A stretch of 14,753 nucleotides of DNA, from NCBI GenBank assembly GCA_964553405.1, contig CAZKLS010000069.1:1-14753 (forward strand). The letters are read 5' to 3'. Below the pieces are notes generated by a model, which ran no database searches, was not told the origin of the DNA, and was given only the letters and a program-made list of their open reading frames with translations. A program made the position numbers and the translations under genes. This DNA is from DATIRA01 sp964553405 (GTDB lineage: Bacteria; Pseudomonadota; Gammaproteobacteria; Steroidobacterales; Steroidobacteraceae). Below are positions 6,857 to 14,197 of the stretch, one piece after another (the stretch's first letter is position 1; each line of letters starts with the position of its first letter).

Positions 6857-7404
6857 GGCGCCGGGTGATCGGCACCGCCGCGGCCCTGGCAGGCGCGGTG
6901 ATGCTGTATCGCCTGCTGCTCGGGGGAGGCACCGACCCGATCGAGGTCACCACGCCGGAGCAGCGGCGGGGCTACTACGTGAACGACGCGATCCTGACCG
7001 AGACCGGGGTGGACGGGCGCCCGCGGATCGTCGTCCAGGCCGGGACCATCGAGCAGCAGGTCGCGGACCGCAGCGTGATCCTCTCGCGCCTCGAGCTCGA
7101 CTATCGCACCGAGGCCGCCGGCACCTGGAAAGTGACGGCCGATCGCGGCCGGATGCCCGCGGACCAGACCTCGCTGCAGCTGGAGGGCAACGTCACGGTC
7201 CGCGGCGGCGAGCCCGGCGGGCCGGTCGCGATCATCCGCAGCGAGCAGCTCGCCTACGACACCGGCGCGAGCGTGATCCAGACGCCCGACCCGGTCACGG
7301 TGGTCTTCGGGCAGCACGAGCTGAACGGTCGCGGCCTGCGGGTCGATTTGAACGCGCGGACGCTACGGCTAGAATCCAACGTCAATGGCCGGTTCCTTCC
7401 ATAG
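6823..7404 (+). CDS. lptC: Lipopolysaccharide export system protein LptC
   Basis: LptC is a single-pass inner-membrane protein that takes lipopolysaccharide from LptB2FG and hands it to LptA across the periplasm. The 193-residue product has a basic N-terminus (ERKSRLRRR), one membrane helix at about 15-34, and a periplasmic beta-rich domain. The latter has the pattern of the family in YYVNDAILTETGVDGRPRI, LQLEGNVTVRGG and LNGRGLRVDLNARTLRL. Sequence conservation in LptC is low, so the call also rests on position between kdsC and lptA. The ATG at 6823 lies inside the end of kdsC (34-base overlap) and is preceded only by a weak GGTG, so coupling to kdsC translation is likely. Confidence 0.93.
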   Translation: MRSAAERKSRLRRRVIGTAAALAGAVMLYRLLLGGGTDPIEVTTPEQRRGYYVNDAILTETGVDGRPRIVVQAGTIEQQVADRSVILSRLELDYRTEAAGTWKVTADRGRMPADQTSLQLEGNVTVRGGEPGGPVAIIRSEQLAYDTGASVIQTPDPVTVVFGQHELNGRGLRVDLNARTLRLESNVNGRFLP

Positions 7405-8065
7405 CCGGGCGCGCGGGCGGGCCGCGGGCCTCGTCCTCTGTTGCGCAGTCGCGACGCTCCCGCTCGCCGCGGCCGGCCAGACCAGACAGATCGGCAGCCG
7501 CGACCTGCCGATCAATCTCGAGGCCGCGTCCTCGGACTTCGACTACAAGAACAACGCGCTGCTGTTCCGTCGCGTCAAGATCACCCAGGGCGAACTGCAG
7601 GTCGAGGCGCAGGAAGCGCGCGCGACGGGACTCAATTTCGAGAACTCCGAATGGCTGCTGTCGGGTTCGGTCCGGATCGTGGTGCCGGACGGCCGGCTCG
7701 ACTCGAACCAGGCCAACGTGACGTTCCGCGACAACGACATCGTTCTCGCGGTGATCCGCGGCAAGCCGGCGCGCTTCGAGCAACGGCTCGAGGACAGCGG
7801 GCAACTCGCCCGGGGCGAGGCCGGGACGATCGAGTACAACGTCAAGGCCGGGACCGTGCGCCTGAGCGGCGGCGCCTGGTTGAGCGACGGCAGCAACGAG
7901 ATCCGCGGCGACACGCTCGTCTACGACATCGGCGCCGAGCGCGTTGTCGCGAACCCGGACGAGAAGGACCCGGGCGGCGTGCGCATCACGATCAACCCGA
8001 ACCGGCCGCAGGAGGCGCCGGGGCCGGGCAAGAAACCCGCTCCCGGCGGGGAGAGCGAGCCGTGA
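7385..8065 (+). CDS. lptA: Lipopolysaccharide export system protein LptA
   Basis: LptA is the periplasmic bridge protein that oligomerises to carry lipopolysaccharide from LptC to LptD. The 226-residue precursor has a signal peptide of about 30 residues ending ATLPLAAAG. It continues into the OstA/LptA beta-jellyroll domain (about 40-165), with LPINLEAASSDFDYKNNALLF near the start and the typical GTIEYNVKAGTVRLSGGAWL. A Pro/Gly-rich tail (about 195-226) lacks recognisable structure and is probably flexible. The ATG at 7385 overlaps lptC by 20 bases; the stop overlaps the lptB GTG as GTGA. Confidence 0.95.
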   Translation: MAGSFHSRARGRAAGLVLCCAVATLPLAAAGQTRQIGSRDLPINLEAASSDFDYKNNALLFRRVKITQGELQVEAQEARATGLNFENSEWLLSGSVRIVVPDGRLDSNQANVTFRDNDIVLAVIRGKPARFEQRLEDSGQLARGEAGTIEYNVKAGTVRLSGGAWLSDGSNEIRGDTLVYDIGAERVVANPDEKDPGGVRITINPNRPQEAPGPGKKPAPGGESEP

Positions 8066-8787
8066 GCCGCCTGCGCGCCGAGTCCCTCGGCAAGACGTAC
8101 AAGTCGCGGAAGGTCGTCTCCGGGCTGTCGCTCGAGGTCAGCTCGGGCGAGGTCGTCGGGCTGCTCGGCCCGAACGGCGCCGGCAAGACCACGGCCTTCT
8201 ACATGATCGTCGGGCTGGTTCCATGCGACGAAGGCCGGATCTGGCTCGACGAGCGGGAACTCACGCGGCTCCCGATGCACCGCCGGGCGCGCCTCGGGCT
8301 CGGCTACCTGCCCCAGGAAGCCTCGGTATTCCGCAAGCTGTCGGTCGAGGACAACATCCTCGCGATACTGGAGCTGCGCGAGGACCTCGACGAGGACGGC
8401 CGCCAGGCGGCGCTCGAGTCGCTGCTCGAGGAACTGCACATCGGGCACATCCGGACGGGCCTCGGCATGAGCCTGTCCGGCGGCGAGCGCCGGCGCGTCG
8501 AGATCGCCCGGGCACTGGCGGCGGAACCGAGGTTCATACTGCTCGACGAGCCGTTCGCCGGCGTCGATCCGATCTCGGTGGACGACATCCAGCGCATCAT
8601 CCGGCACCTCAGCTCGCGGAACATCGGCGTCCTGATCACCGACCACAATGTCCGTGAAACGCTCGGCATATGCGGCCGCGCCTACATCGTCAGTGCGGGA
8701 AGTGTGATCGCCGCCGGATCCGCGGAGGAGATTCTTGCCAATCCCGAGGTCCGTGAGGTCTACTTGGGTCAGGACTTCCGACTCTGA
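8062..8787 (+). CDS. lptB: Lipopolysaccharide export system ATP-binding protein LptB
   Basis: LptB is the cytoplasmic ATPase that powers lipopolysaccharide extraction as LptB2FG. It is 241 residues long from a GTG at 8062. Walker A is GPNGAGKT at 36-43, the Q-loop glutamine is Q85 in LPQEASVFRKL, the signature LSGGE is at 138-142, Walker B ends in LDEP with E163 catalytic, and the switch histidine is H195 in TDHNVRE. The QEASVF and FAGVDPISVDDIQ segments separate LptB from amino-acid ABC ATPases. The partners LptF and LptG are not in this window, which is usual. A 77-base gap separates it from rpoN. Confidence 0.98.
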   Translation: MSRLRAESLGKTYKSRKVVSGLSLEVSSGEVVGLLGPNGAGKTTAFYMIVGLVPCDEGRIWLDERELTRLPMHRRARLGLGYLPQEASVFRKLSVEDNILAILELREDLDEDGRQAALESLLEELHIGHIRTGLGMSLSGGERRRVEIARALAAEPRFILLDEPFAGVDPISVDDIQRIIRHLSSRNIGVLITDHNVRETLGICGRAYIVSAGSVIAAGSAEEILANPEVREVYLGQDFRL

Positions 8788-8820
8788 GCGGGAGGTCGAA
8801 TCCCGGCGCGACTGGTGCCT

Positions 8821-8837
8821 GCGGGGCCGCGACCCGC
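8821..8837 (+). other. GC-rich hairpin in the lptB-rpoN gap
   Basis: GCGGG (8821-8825) can pair with CCCGC (8833-8837) around a seven-base loop. A second weaker hairpin, CGGGA/TCCCG, lies at 8789-8805. Neither is followed by a T-tract, so they do not look like intrinsic terminators. They may shape mRNA processing or attenuate reading into rpoN, or may reflect GC content alone. I see no good promoter in this gap. Confidence 0.25.
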
Positions 8838-8864
8838 TCCCTGGAGTAGTCTGAGCGGAAAACG

Positions 8865-10301
8865 ATGCTCAAGCCCGCCCTGCACCTGAAGATCGGTCAG
8901 CAGCTGACGATGACGCCGCAGCTGCAGCAGGCGATCAAGCTGCTGCAGCTGCCGATCCTCGAGCTGCAGGCACAGGTGCAGCAGGCGCTCGAGTCGAACG
9001 TGATGCTGGAGGCCGAGGAGGACGAGACCGTCGAGGTCACCTCCCTGGAGGCGAGCGCGGCCGAGACGAGCGAAGACGAGAACTCCCCGCAGGAGGAGGA
9101 AATCGTCGTCGAGATGGAGGACCCCTGGGCCGATTCGGTTCCGACCGGCGGCGAGGGGCGTGCCCAGGACGACGACGACCGGCCGCTCGAGTTCGCCGAC
9201 GAACGCAACCTCGACCTGCACCAGCACCTGATCTGGCAGCTCGAGATCAGCAAGCTCGACCCGCGCGAGCTGTGGATCGGCGAGGCGATCGTCGACGCGC
9301 TGAACGACGACGGCTACCTGACCGAGACCACCGACGCGATCGCGCGCAGCCTCTGCGTCGACCTGCCCGTGACGCAGGAGGACGTCGAGCGCGTGCTCAC
9401 GTTCGTGCAGACGCTGGACCCGGCCGGCGCCGGCGCGCGCGACCTCGCCGAGTGCCTCAGGCTGCAGCTCGAGCAGCTCGATCCCGACACGCCCGGTCTC
9501 GAGCTCGCGCTCGCGATCGCGGCCGAGAACCTGCAGGAGGTCGCGGACCGGGACCTCGGCACGCTGGGGCGCAAGTTCGGCGCGGACGAGGAGACGCTGC
9601 ACGTCGCGCTGGCGCTGATCCGCGGCTGCAACCCCAGGCCGGGCGCCTCGTTCACGACCGGGCAGCCCGAGTACCTGGTGCCGGACGTGTTCGTGAAGCG
9701 ACGCGACCACGGCTGGTCCGTGGAAGTGAACCCGGCCGCGATGCCGCGACTGCGCGTCAACCAGACCTACGCGAGCCTGGTGTCGCGCGCCGCCGACTAC
9801 GCGACGCTGCGCGCCCAGCTGCAGGAGGCCCGCTGGCTGGTGCGCAGCCTGGAGATCCGCCACGAGACGCTGCTGAAGGTCGCCCGCGCGATCGTGCAGC
9901 GCCAGTCCTCGTTCCTGGAACAGGGCGAGGAAGCGATGCAGCCGATGATCCTGCGCGACATCGCCGACGCGGTCTCGATGCACGAGTCGACGATCTCGCG
10001 GGTGACCACCGGCAAGTACATGCACACGCCGCGCGGCATCTTCGAGTTCCGGTACTTCTTCTCGAGCCACGTGACCGGCGAGGACGGCGAGGACGTCTCC
10101 TCGGTGGCGATCCGCGCGCGGATCCGCAAGCTGATCTCCGACGAAGTACCGGACAAGCCCTACAGCGACGCACAGCTCGCCCAGGTGCTCGCGGGCGAGG
10201 GCGTCAAGGTCGCACGCCGGACCGTCGCGAAGTACCGCGAGGCGATGGGACTCGGGTCTTCGAGCGAGCGCCGCCACGCCTCGGCGCGCGCCGAAGCCTG
10301 A
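8865..10301 (+). CDS. rpoN: RNA polymerase sigma-54 factor
   Basis: Sigma-54 directs RNA polymerase to -24/-12 promoters that need an AAA+ activator. The 478-residue protein has the Gln/Leu-rich region I (1-50) with GQQLTMTPQLQQAIKLLQL, where activators act. A strongly acidic spacer region II follows (about 49-110). The core-binding and helix-turn-helix parts include MQPMILRDIADAVSMHESTI and MHTPRGIFEFRYFF. The RpoN box ARRTVAKYRE at 450-459 is fully canonical, so -24 recognition should be normal. The ATG at 8865 fits the family N-terminus, but the ribosome binding site is poor (GAGCGG), suggesting modest expression or read-through from lptB. Confidence 0.98.
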   Translation: MLKPALHLKIGQQLTMTPQLQQAIKLLQLPILELQAQVQQALESNVMLEAEEDETVEVTSLEASAAETSEDENSPQEEEIVVEMEDPWADSVPTGGEGRAQDDDDRPLEFADERNLDLHQHLIWQLEISKLDPRELWIGEAIVDALNDDGYLTETTDAIARSLCVDLPVTQEDVERVLTFVQTLDPAGAGARDLAECLRLQLEQLDPDTPGLELALAIAAENLQEVADRDLGTLGRKFGADEETLHVALALIRGCNPRPGASFTTGQPEYLVPDVFVKRRDHGWSVEVNPAAMPRLRVNQTYASLVSRAADYATLRAQLQEARWLVRSLEIRHETLLKVARAIVQRQSSFLEQGEEAMQPMILRDIADAVSMHESTISRVTTGKYMHTPRGIFEFRYFFSSHVTGEDGEDVSSVAIRARIRKLISDEVPDKPYSDAQLAQVLAGEGVKVARRTVAKYREAMGLGSSSERRHASARAEA

Positions 10302-10326
10302 GGCGGACGAAAAAATGCACGAATTC

Positions 10327-10334
10327 AGGAGGAG
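10327..10334 (+). promoter_or_regulatory. Strong Shine-Dalgarno of hpf
   Basis: AGGAGGAG stands six bases before the hpf ATG and is the best ribosome binding site I noticed in the window. It lies inside a 13-codon reading frame (10315-10356) that starts at an ATG after an A6 run and ends within the hpf N-terminus in another frame. Strong initiation fits a protein needed in large amounts in stationary phase. Confidence 0.7.
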
Positions 10335-10340
10335 CGCGAG

Positions 10341-10670
10341 ATGCAACTGCAGCTGAGCGGACACCACGTCGAAATCACACCTGCGCTGCGCAGCTACGTC
10401 GAGAAGAAACTCGGCCGGATCGTCGAGCGCTTCGAGCGGCTGATCGACGTGCAGTGCATCCTCTCGGTGGAGAAGCTCCGGCACAAGGCCGAGTCCACCG
10501 TGCGCGTCAGCGGCCGCGCGATCCACGCGGACGCGGTGGACGAGGACATGTACGCCGCGATCGACGCGATGGTCGACAAGCTGCAGCGGCGGGTGCGCAA
10601 GCAGAAGGAGCGCGCCCGCGACCACCACGCCCCCGAGGCCCAGAAGCGCGGGGCGGCGGTCGCGCAGTGA
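10341..10670 (+). CDS. hpf: Ribosome hibernation promoting factor (short HPF/YfiA family)
   Basis: HPF binds the decoding region of the 30S subunit and helps form inactive 100S ribosome dimers in stationary phase. The 109-residue protein has the single S30AE/sigma-54-modulation domain (about 1-95), with LSGHHVEITPALRSYVEKKL, VRVSGRAIHADAVDEDMYAAID and a basic KLQRRVRKQKERARDH. It lacks the C-terminal dimerisation domain of long HPF, so it is the short form typical of this locus. The last 14 residues are a low-complexity tail. It lies 39 bases after rpoN; rapZ starts three bases after its stop, where ptsN would be in E. coli. Confidence 0.96.
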   Translation: MQLQLSGHHVEITPALRSYVEKKLGRIVERFERLIDVQCILSVEKLRHKAESTVRVSGRAIHADAVDEDMYAAIDAMVDKLQRRVRKQKERARDHHAPEAQKRGAAVAQ

Positions 10671-10673
10671 CGC

Positions 10674-11546
10674 ATGAGGCTGGTCATCCTCAGCGGCCTG
10701 TCCGGCTCAGGCAAGAGCGTCGCGCTGCACATGCTCGAGGACCTGGGCTATTACTGCGTCGACAACATTCCGGCCGGCCTGCTGCAGGGTTTCATCGCCT
10801 ACACGGTGCGCACCAGTGAGGCTGCCTACCGCCTGACCGCCGTCGGCGTCGACGCCCGCAACAGGCCCGAGGACCTCGCCGGCGTGCCGGGACTGGTCGA
10901 AGAGCTGCGTCGCAGCGGCATCGGATGCGAGCTCGTGTTCCTGCGCGCGGACAGCGAGGTGCTGCTGAAGCGGTTCAGCGAGACGCGCCGCAGGCATCCG
11001 CTGAGCCGCAGCGGGCTCGGCCTCACCGAGGCGCTCGAGCAGGAGCAGCGGCTGCTCGAGCCGCTCGCGAGCGCCGCCGACCTGACCGTGGACACCTCGC
11101 GGCTCTCGGTGCACGAACTGCGCGAGCTGATCCGCGAACGCGTCGCCGAGCACGGCGATTCCGGTCCGTCGCTGCTGTTCGAGTCGTTCGCGTACCGCAA
11201 CGGGGTCCCCGACGACGCGGACTTCGTGTTCGACGCCCGCGCCCTGCCGAACCCCTACTGGGAACCGGCCCTGCGCGAGCTGACCGGGCGCGACGCGGCG
11301 GTGCTGCGCTTCATGGAGGGGCACGAGGACGTCGCGGCCTTCCTGCAGGACCTGACCGGCCTGCTCGAGCGGTGGCTGCCCTCGCTGGTTCGCTCGAACC
11401 GCAGCTACCTGACCGTCGCGGTGGGCTGCACCGGCGGGCAGCACCGCTCCGTCTACCTGGCCGAGCAGCTGGCCCGCCACTTCAACGAGCGCTACGGGCG
11501 CGCGCTGATCCGCCACCGCGACCTCGCGAGCCGGGGACACGAGTAG
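10674..11546 (+). CDS. rapZ: RNase adapter / nucleotide-binding protein RapZ
   Basis: In E. coli RapZ senses glucosamine 6-phosphate and guides RNase E to the small RNA GlmZ. The 290-residue protein has an N-terminal P-loop domain with Walker A GLSGSGKS (8-15) and YYCVDNIP. The C-terminal domain holds the conserved NRSYLTVAVGCTGGQHRS. By alignment to E. coli, T253, G254, H257 and R258 keep the phosphate-site residues, but H190 is replaced by Tyr195 in LPNPYWEP. The C-terminal KRKP tail used in RNA binding is replaced by SRGHE. The family assignment is certain; whether it controls glmS through a small RNA here is doubtful. It lies in the rpoN operon without its usual ptsN and npr neighbours. 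Confidence 0.96.
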   Translation: MRLVILSGLSGSGKSVALHMLEDLGYYCVDNIPAGLLQGFIAYTVRTSEAAYRLTAVGVDARNRPEDLAGVPGLVEELRRSGIGCELVFLRADSEVLLKRFSETRRRHPLSRSGLGLTEALEQEQRLLEPLASAADLTVDTSRLSVHELRELIRERVAEHGDSGPSLLFESFAYRNGVPDDADFVFDARALPNPYWEPALRELTGRDAAVLRFMEGHEDVAAFLQDLTGLLERWLPSLVRSNRSYLTVAVGCTGGQHRSVYLAEQLARHFNERYGRALIRHRDLASRGHE

Positions 11547-11593
11547 CGGGAATATTCGCCGGCGCCGCGCCGACGTCGTAAAGTGCGCGGCTC

Positions 11594-12949
11594 ATGAACG
11601 CCGGGCTGCATCCACGAAAGCTGAGCCACCTCGAGGCGCTGACCCGCGCGCTCGACCAGGGCACGATGCGCCAGGTTCACCGGCTGGTGAACTCGATGCA
11701 TCCGGCCGAGGTGGCCTCGCTTCTCGAATCGCTGCCGCCGGCCCAGCGCGAGGTCGTCTGGGACCTCGTCGACCCCGAGCTCGAGGGCGACGTGCTGGTC
11801 GAGCTCAACGAGGAGGTGCGCGCCGGTCTCATCAGCGAGATGGAGACTGAGGAGCTGGTGGCCGCCACCGAGGGACTCGAGGCGGACGACCTGGCCGACC
11901 TGCTGCAGGACCTGCCCGAAGCAGTCAACCGCCGCGTGCTGCGCTCGATGGACGCCCAGGACCGCGAACGGCTCCGGGCCATGCTCGCCTACGACGAGGA
12001 CACGGCGGGCGGCCTGATGAACACCGACACGGTCAGCGTACGCCCCGACGTGACGCTGGAGACCGTGCTGCGCTACCTGCGGATGCGCGGAGAACTGCCC
12101 GAGAAGACCGACTCGCTGTTCGTCGTGAACCGCTACGACCGCTATCTCGGCGCGCTGGACGTCACCCGCCTGCTCACCGAGGACCTGGAGCGCACCGTCG
12201 GCGAGGTCATGGACCCGGAGGCCGGCGGCATCCCGCCGGAGATGCCGGCGAACCAGGTGGCCAGCCTGTTCCAGGATCGCGACCTGATGTCCGCGGCGGT
12301 GGTGGCTCCGGACGGGCGGCTGCTCGGGCGCGTGACCGTCGACGACGTCGTGGACGTAATACGCGAGCAGGCGGACCACTCGGTCATGAGCATGGCCGGC
12401 CTCGACGAGGAGGCCGACATGTTCGCGGGCGTGGTGCCGAGCGCGCGGCGCCGCGGCCTCTGGCTCGGCGTCAACCTCGCCACGGCCTTCCTGGCCGCCT
12501 GGGTCGTCGGGCTGTTCGAGGCGACGATCCAGCAGATCGTCGCGCTGGCCGTGCTGATGCCGATCGTCGCGAGCATGGGCGGCGTCGCGGGCACGCAGAC
12601 GATGACGCTGATGATCCGCGGCCTCGCGCTCGGCCAGGTGGAGCGTGCGAATGCGCGCTGGCTGCTCGGCAAGGAAGTCGCCGTCGCGCTGCTGAACGGG
12701 CTGGCCTGGGCGACGGTCGTCGCGGCGGTCGCGATGCTCTGGTACCAGGACTGGCGGATCGCCGGCGTGATCTTCCTGGCGATGGTCGTGAACCTGTTCG
12801 CCGCGGCGCTCGCCGGCGTGCTGGTGCCGCTCGGCTTGAAGCGCCTCGGCGTCGATCCCGCGGTCGCCGGCGGCGTCGTGCTGACGACCGTTACGGACGT
12901 CGTTGGGTTTGCATCGCTGCTCGGTCTCGGGACGCTCGCTCTGCTCTGA
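11594..12949 (+). CDS. mgtE: MgtE-family magnesium channel/transporter
   Basis: MgtE is a dimeric, Mg2+-gated inner-membrane magnesium channel. The 451-residue protein has the superhelical N domain (about 25-130, with MHPAEVASLLESLPPAQREVVW), two CBS domains (about 135-260, with DEDTAGGLMNTD and GRVTVDDVVDVIREQ), a connecting plug helix, and five membrane helices from about 285. The signature TTVTDVVGF near the end places the conserved pore aspartate at D435. The gene lies 47 bases after rapZ, with a GAATATTC palindrome at 11550-11557 in the gap but no clear M-box or strong promoter, so it may be read from the upstream operon. Its last 59 bases overlap the convergent phospholipase gene. Confidence 0.96.
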   Translation: MNAGLHPRKLSHLEALTRALDQGTMRQVHRLVNSMHPAEVASLLESLPPAQREVVWDLVDPELEGDVLVELNEEVRAGLISEMETEELVAATEGLEADDLADLLQDLPEAVNRRVLRSMDAQDRERLRAMLAYDEDTAGGLMNTDTVSVRPDVTLETVLRYLRMRGELPEKTDSLFVVNRYDRYLGALDVTRLLTEDLERTVGEVMDPEAGGIPPEMPANQVASLFQDRDLMSAAVVAPDGRLLGRVTVDDVVDVIREQADHSVMSMAGLDEEADMFAGVVPSARRRGLWLGVNLATAFLAAWVVGLFEATIQQIVALAVLMPIVASMGGVAGTQTMTLMIRGLALGQVERANARWLLGKEVAVALLNGLAWATVVAAVAMLWYQDWRIAGVIFLAMVVNLFAAALAGVLVPLGLKRLGVDPAVAGGVVLTTVTDVVGFASLLGLGTLALL

Positions 12950-14108
12950 ACGTGCGGCGCAGGAAGGCGATGATCTCCTCGCGCCGCGCCTCGGCGTCCG
13001 CGCGCCCGAGCTGCATCAGCTTCTTCGTGTAGACCGACTCGAACAGCAGGTAGCTGACCAGCAACCCCCCGCGCGCCTCCAGCGCGCCCATCGTCCGCAG
13101 CAGCCGGCGTACGCTGCGCGGCATCGCCGAGACGTGCCGGCGGGCGATCCGGGTCGGATCCTCGCTCGGCTGAATCACCAGCGTGTCGATCGGGCGCCGC
13201 CCGGGTGCGCTCGCCTCCGGGTGCAGTTCCAGCAGCGAGTTGATCTGGTGCAGTCGCTCGAGGTCGATGGACAGGCCGTCGGTGAACAGCGAATCCAGCA
13301 CGAAGCCGAGCAGGTGGCCGGGGCTCGGCGCGGAGCCGATCGCGCCATCGGCCGGGCTGGCCGGCGCCTCGGCCCGGGTGCCGACGACCAGCAGCCGATT
13401 GGCGCCGAGGTGCACGGCCGGGCTCAGCGGCGCCAGCTGGCGCATCGCGCCATCACCGAAGTACTCGCCGTCGACCTGCGCAGCCGGGAACATGAACGGA
13501 ATCGCCGCGGTCGCCATCAGCACGTCGACGTCGACTGAGCGGCGCACGCCGGCGCGGCGGACGCGGCGCCACTCGGCCAGCTCCGGCGGTGCGTCGAAGA
13601 AGGCGACGGCACGGCCGCTCGAGTAGCTGGTCGTCGCCACGGCCAGCGCCCGCAGCGGCCCGTTGCGGACGTTGTCGGGTATCCGCTCGAACGGGATCTC
13701 GCGCCGCATCAGCTCGCGCAGCGGCTCGGTGTCGAACAGCGACCGAGGGGCCGGCAGCAGCCAGCCGCCGGAAGCCATCGACAGCAGCCAGTGCAGGCCG
13801 GCGCGGACCATGCTCAGGTTGTCGACGTCGAATACCTGGTCCACCGAGAACCCGGCCCACACGCGCTCGAGCGTCGCGACCGCCTCGCGCAGGCTCGGCG
13901 AGCGGGCCGCGAGCGAGGCGGCGTTGATCGCGCCGGCGGAGGTCCCGACCAGGACCTCGAACGGACAGGGCGTATCCTCGGGCAACCAGTCCGCGATCGC
14001 CCGCAGCACGCCGACCTGGTAGGCCGCCCGCGCACCGCCACCGGCGAGAACCAAAGCCTCGCGGTCCTCGAAGAAGAAGTAATCGGTGTCGGATTCGGCT
14101 GCCGTCAC
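12891..14108 (-). CDS. Patatin-like phospholipase family protein
   Basis: Patatin-like proteins are serine acyl hydrolases with a Ser-Asp dyad. From a GTG at 14108 the protein has 405 residues. The oxyanion-hole motif GGGAR is at 23-27, the nucleophile elbow GTSAG at 55-59 with S57, and the dyad DGA at 219-221 with D219. All catalytic parts are therefore present. No signal peptide or membrane helix is obvious, so a cytoplasmic or peripheral location is likely. The C-terminal half (VIQPSEDP, LLVSYLLFESVYTKKLMQLG) has the look of a bacterial subfamily without assigned substrate. The frame stays open to an ATG at 14219, but that start would run across the divergent gene's first codons and lacks homology. 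Its 3' end overlaps mgtE. Confidence 0.9.
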   Translation of the reverse strand: MTAAESDTDYFFFEDREALVLAGGGARAAYQVGVLRAIADWLPEDTPCPFEVLVGTSAGAINAASLAARSPSLREAVATLERVWAGFSVDQVFDVDNLSMVRAGLHWLLSMASGGWLLPAPRSLFDTEPLRELMRREIPFERIPDNVRNGPLRALAVATTSYSSGRAVAFFDAPPELAEWRRVRRAGVRRSVDVDVLMATAAIPFMFPAAQVDGEYFGDGAMRQLAPLSPAVHLGANRLLVVGTRAEAPASPADGAIGSAPSPGHLLGFVLDSLFTDGLSIDLERLHQINSLLELHPEASAPGRRPIDTLVIQPSEDPTRIARRHVSAMPRSVRRLLRTMGALEARGGLLVSYLLFESVYTKKLMQLGRADAEARREEIIAFLRRTFRAERASRDRAAMQTQRRP

Positions 14109-14125
14109 GACTCGCTCGCCTCGCT

Positions 14126-14153
14126 TTGCCGGGGGCGCAGCGGGATTTAGTAT
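14126..14153 (+). promoter_or_regulatory. Candidate sigma-70 promoter of the peroxiredoxin gene
   Basis: TTGCCG (14126-14131) and TAGTAT (14148-14153) are 16 bases apart, with four of six matches each. The transcript would start near 14160, about 38 bases before the ATG. The site lies in the 89-base gap shared with the divergent phospholipase gene. Confidence 0.35.
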
Positions 14154-14197
14154 GGCACGCCCCCGTCCACGACCCGCTCGAACCTCTGGAGAAAGCC

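Noticed and set aside
8789..8810. tRNA T-arm-like sequence GGTCGAATCCC after lptB.
   Set aside because: The loop does not align with TTCRANN when the stem pairs, there is no acceptor, anticodon or D arm upstream, and lptB coding sequence abuts it.
11547..11593. A magnesium riboswitch (M-box or mgtA-type leader) before mgtE.
   Set aside because: The gap to rapZ is only 47 bases, too short for a known magnesium riboswitch, and no terminator-like hairpin is present.
14153..14172. Sigma-54-like -24 half site TGGCACG upstream of the peroxiredoxin gene, striking in a window that encodes RpoN.
   Set aside because: The -12 half is wrong: at the correct spacing the sequence is CGTC, lacking the GC pair of TTGC. 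One half site alone is not support.
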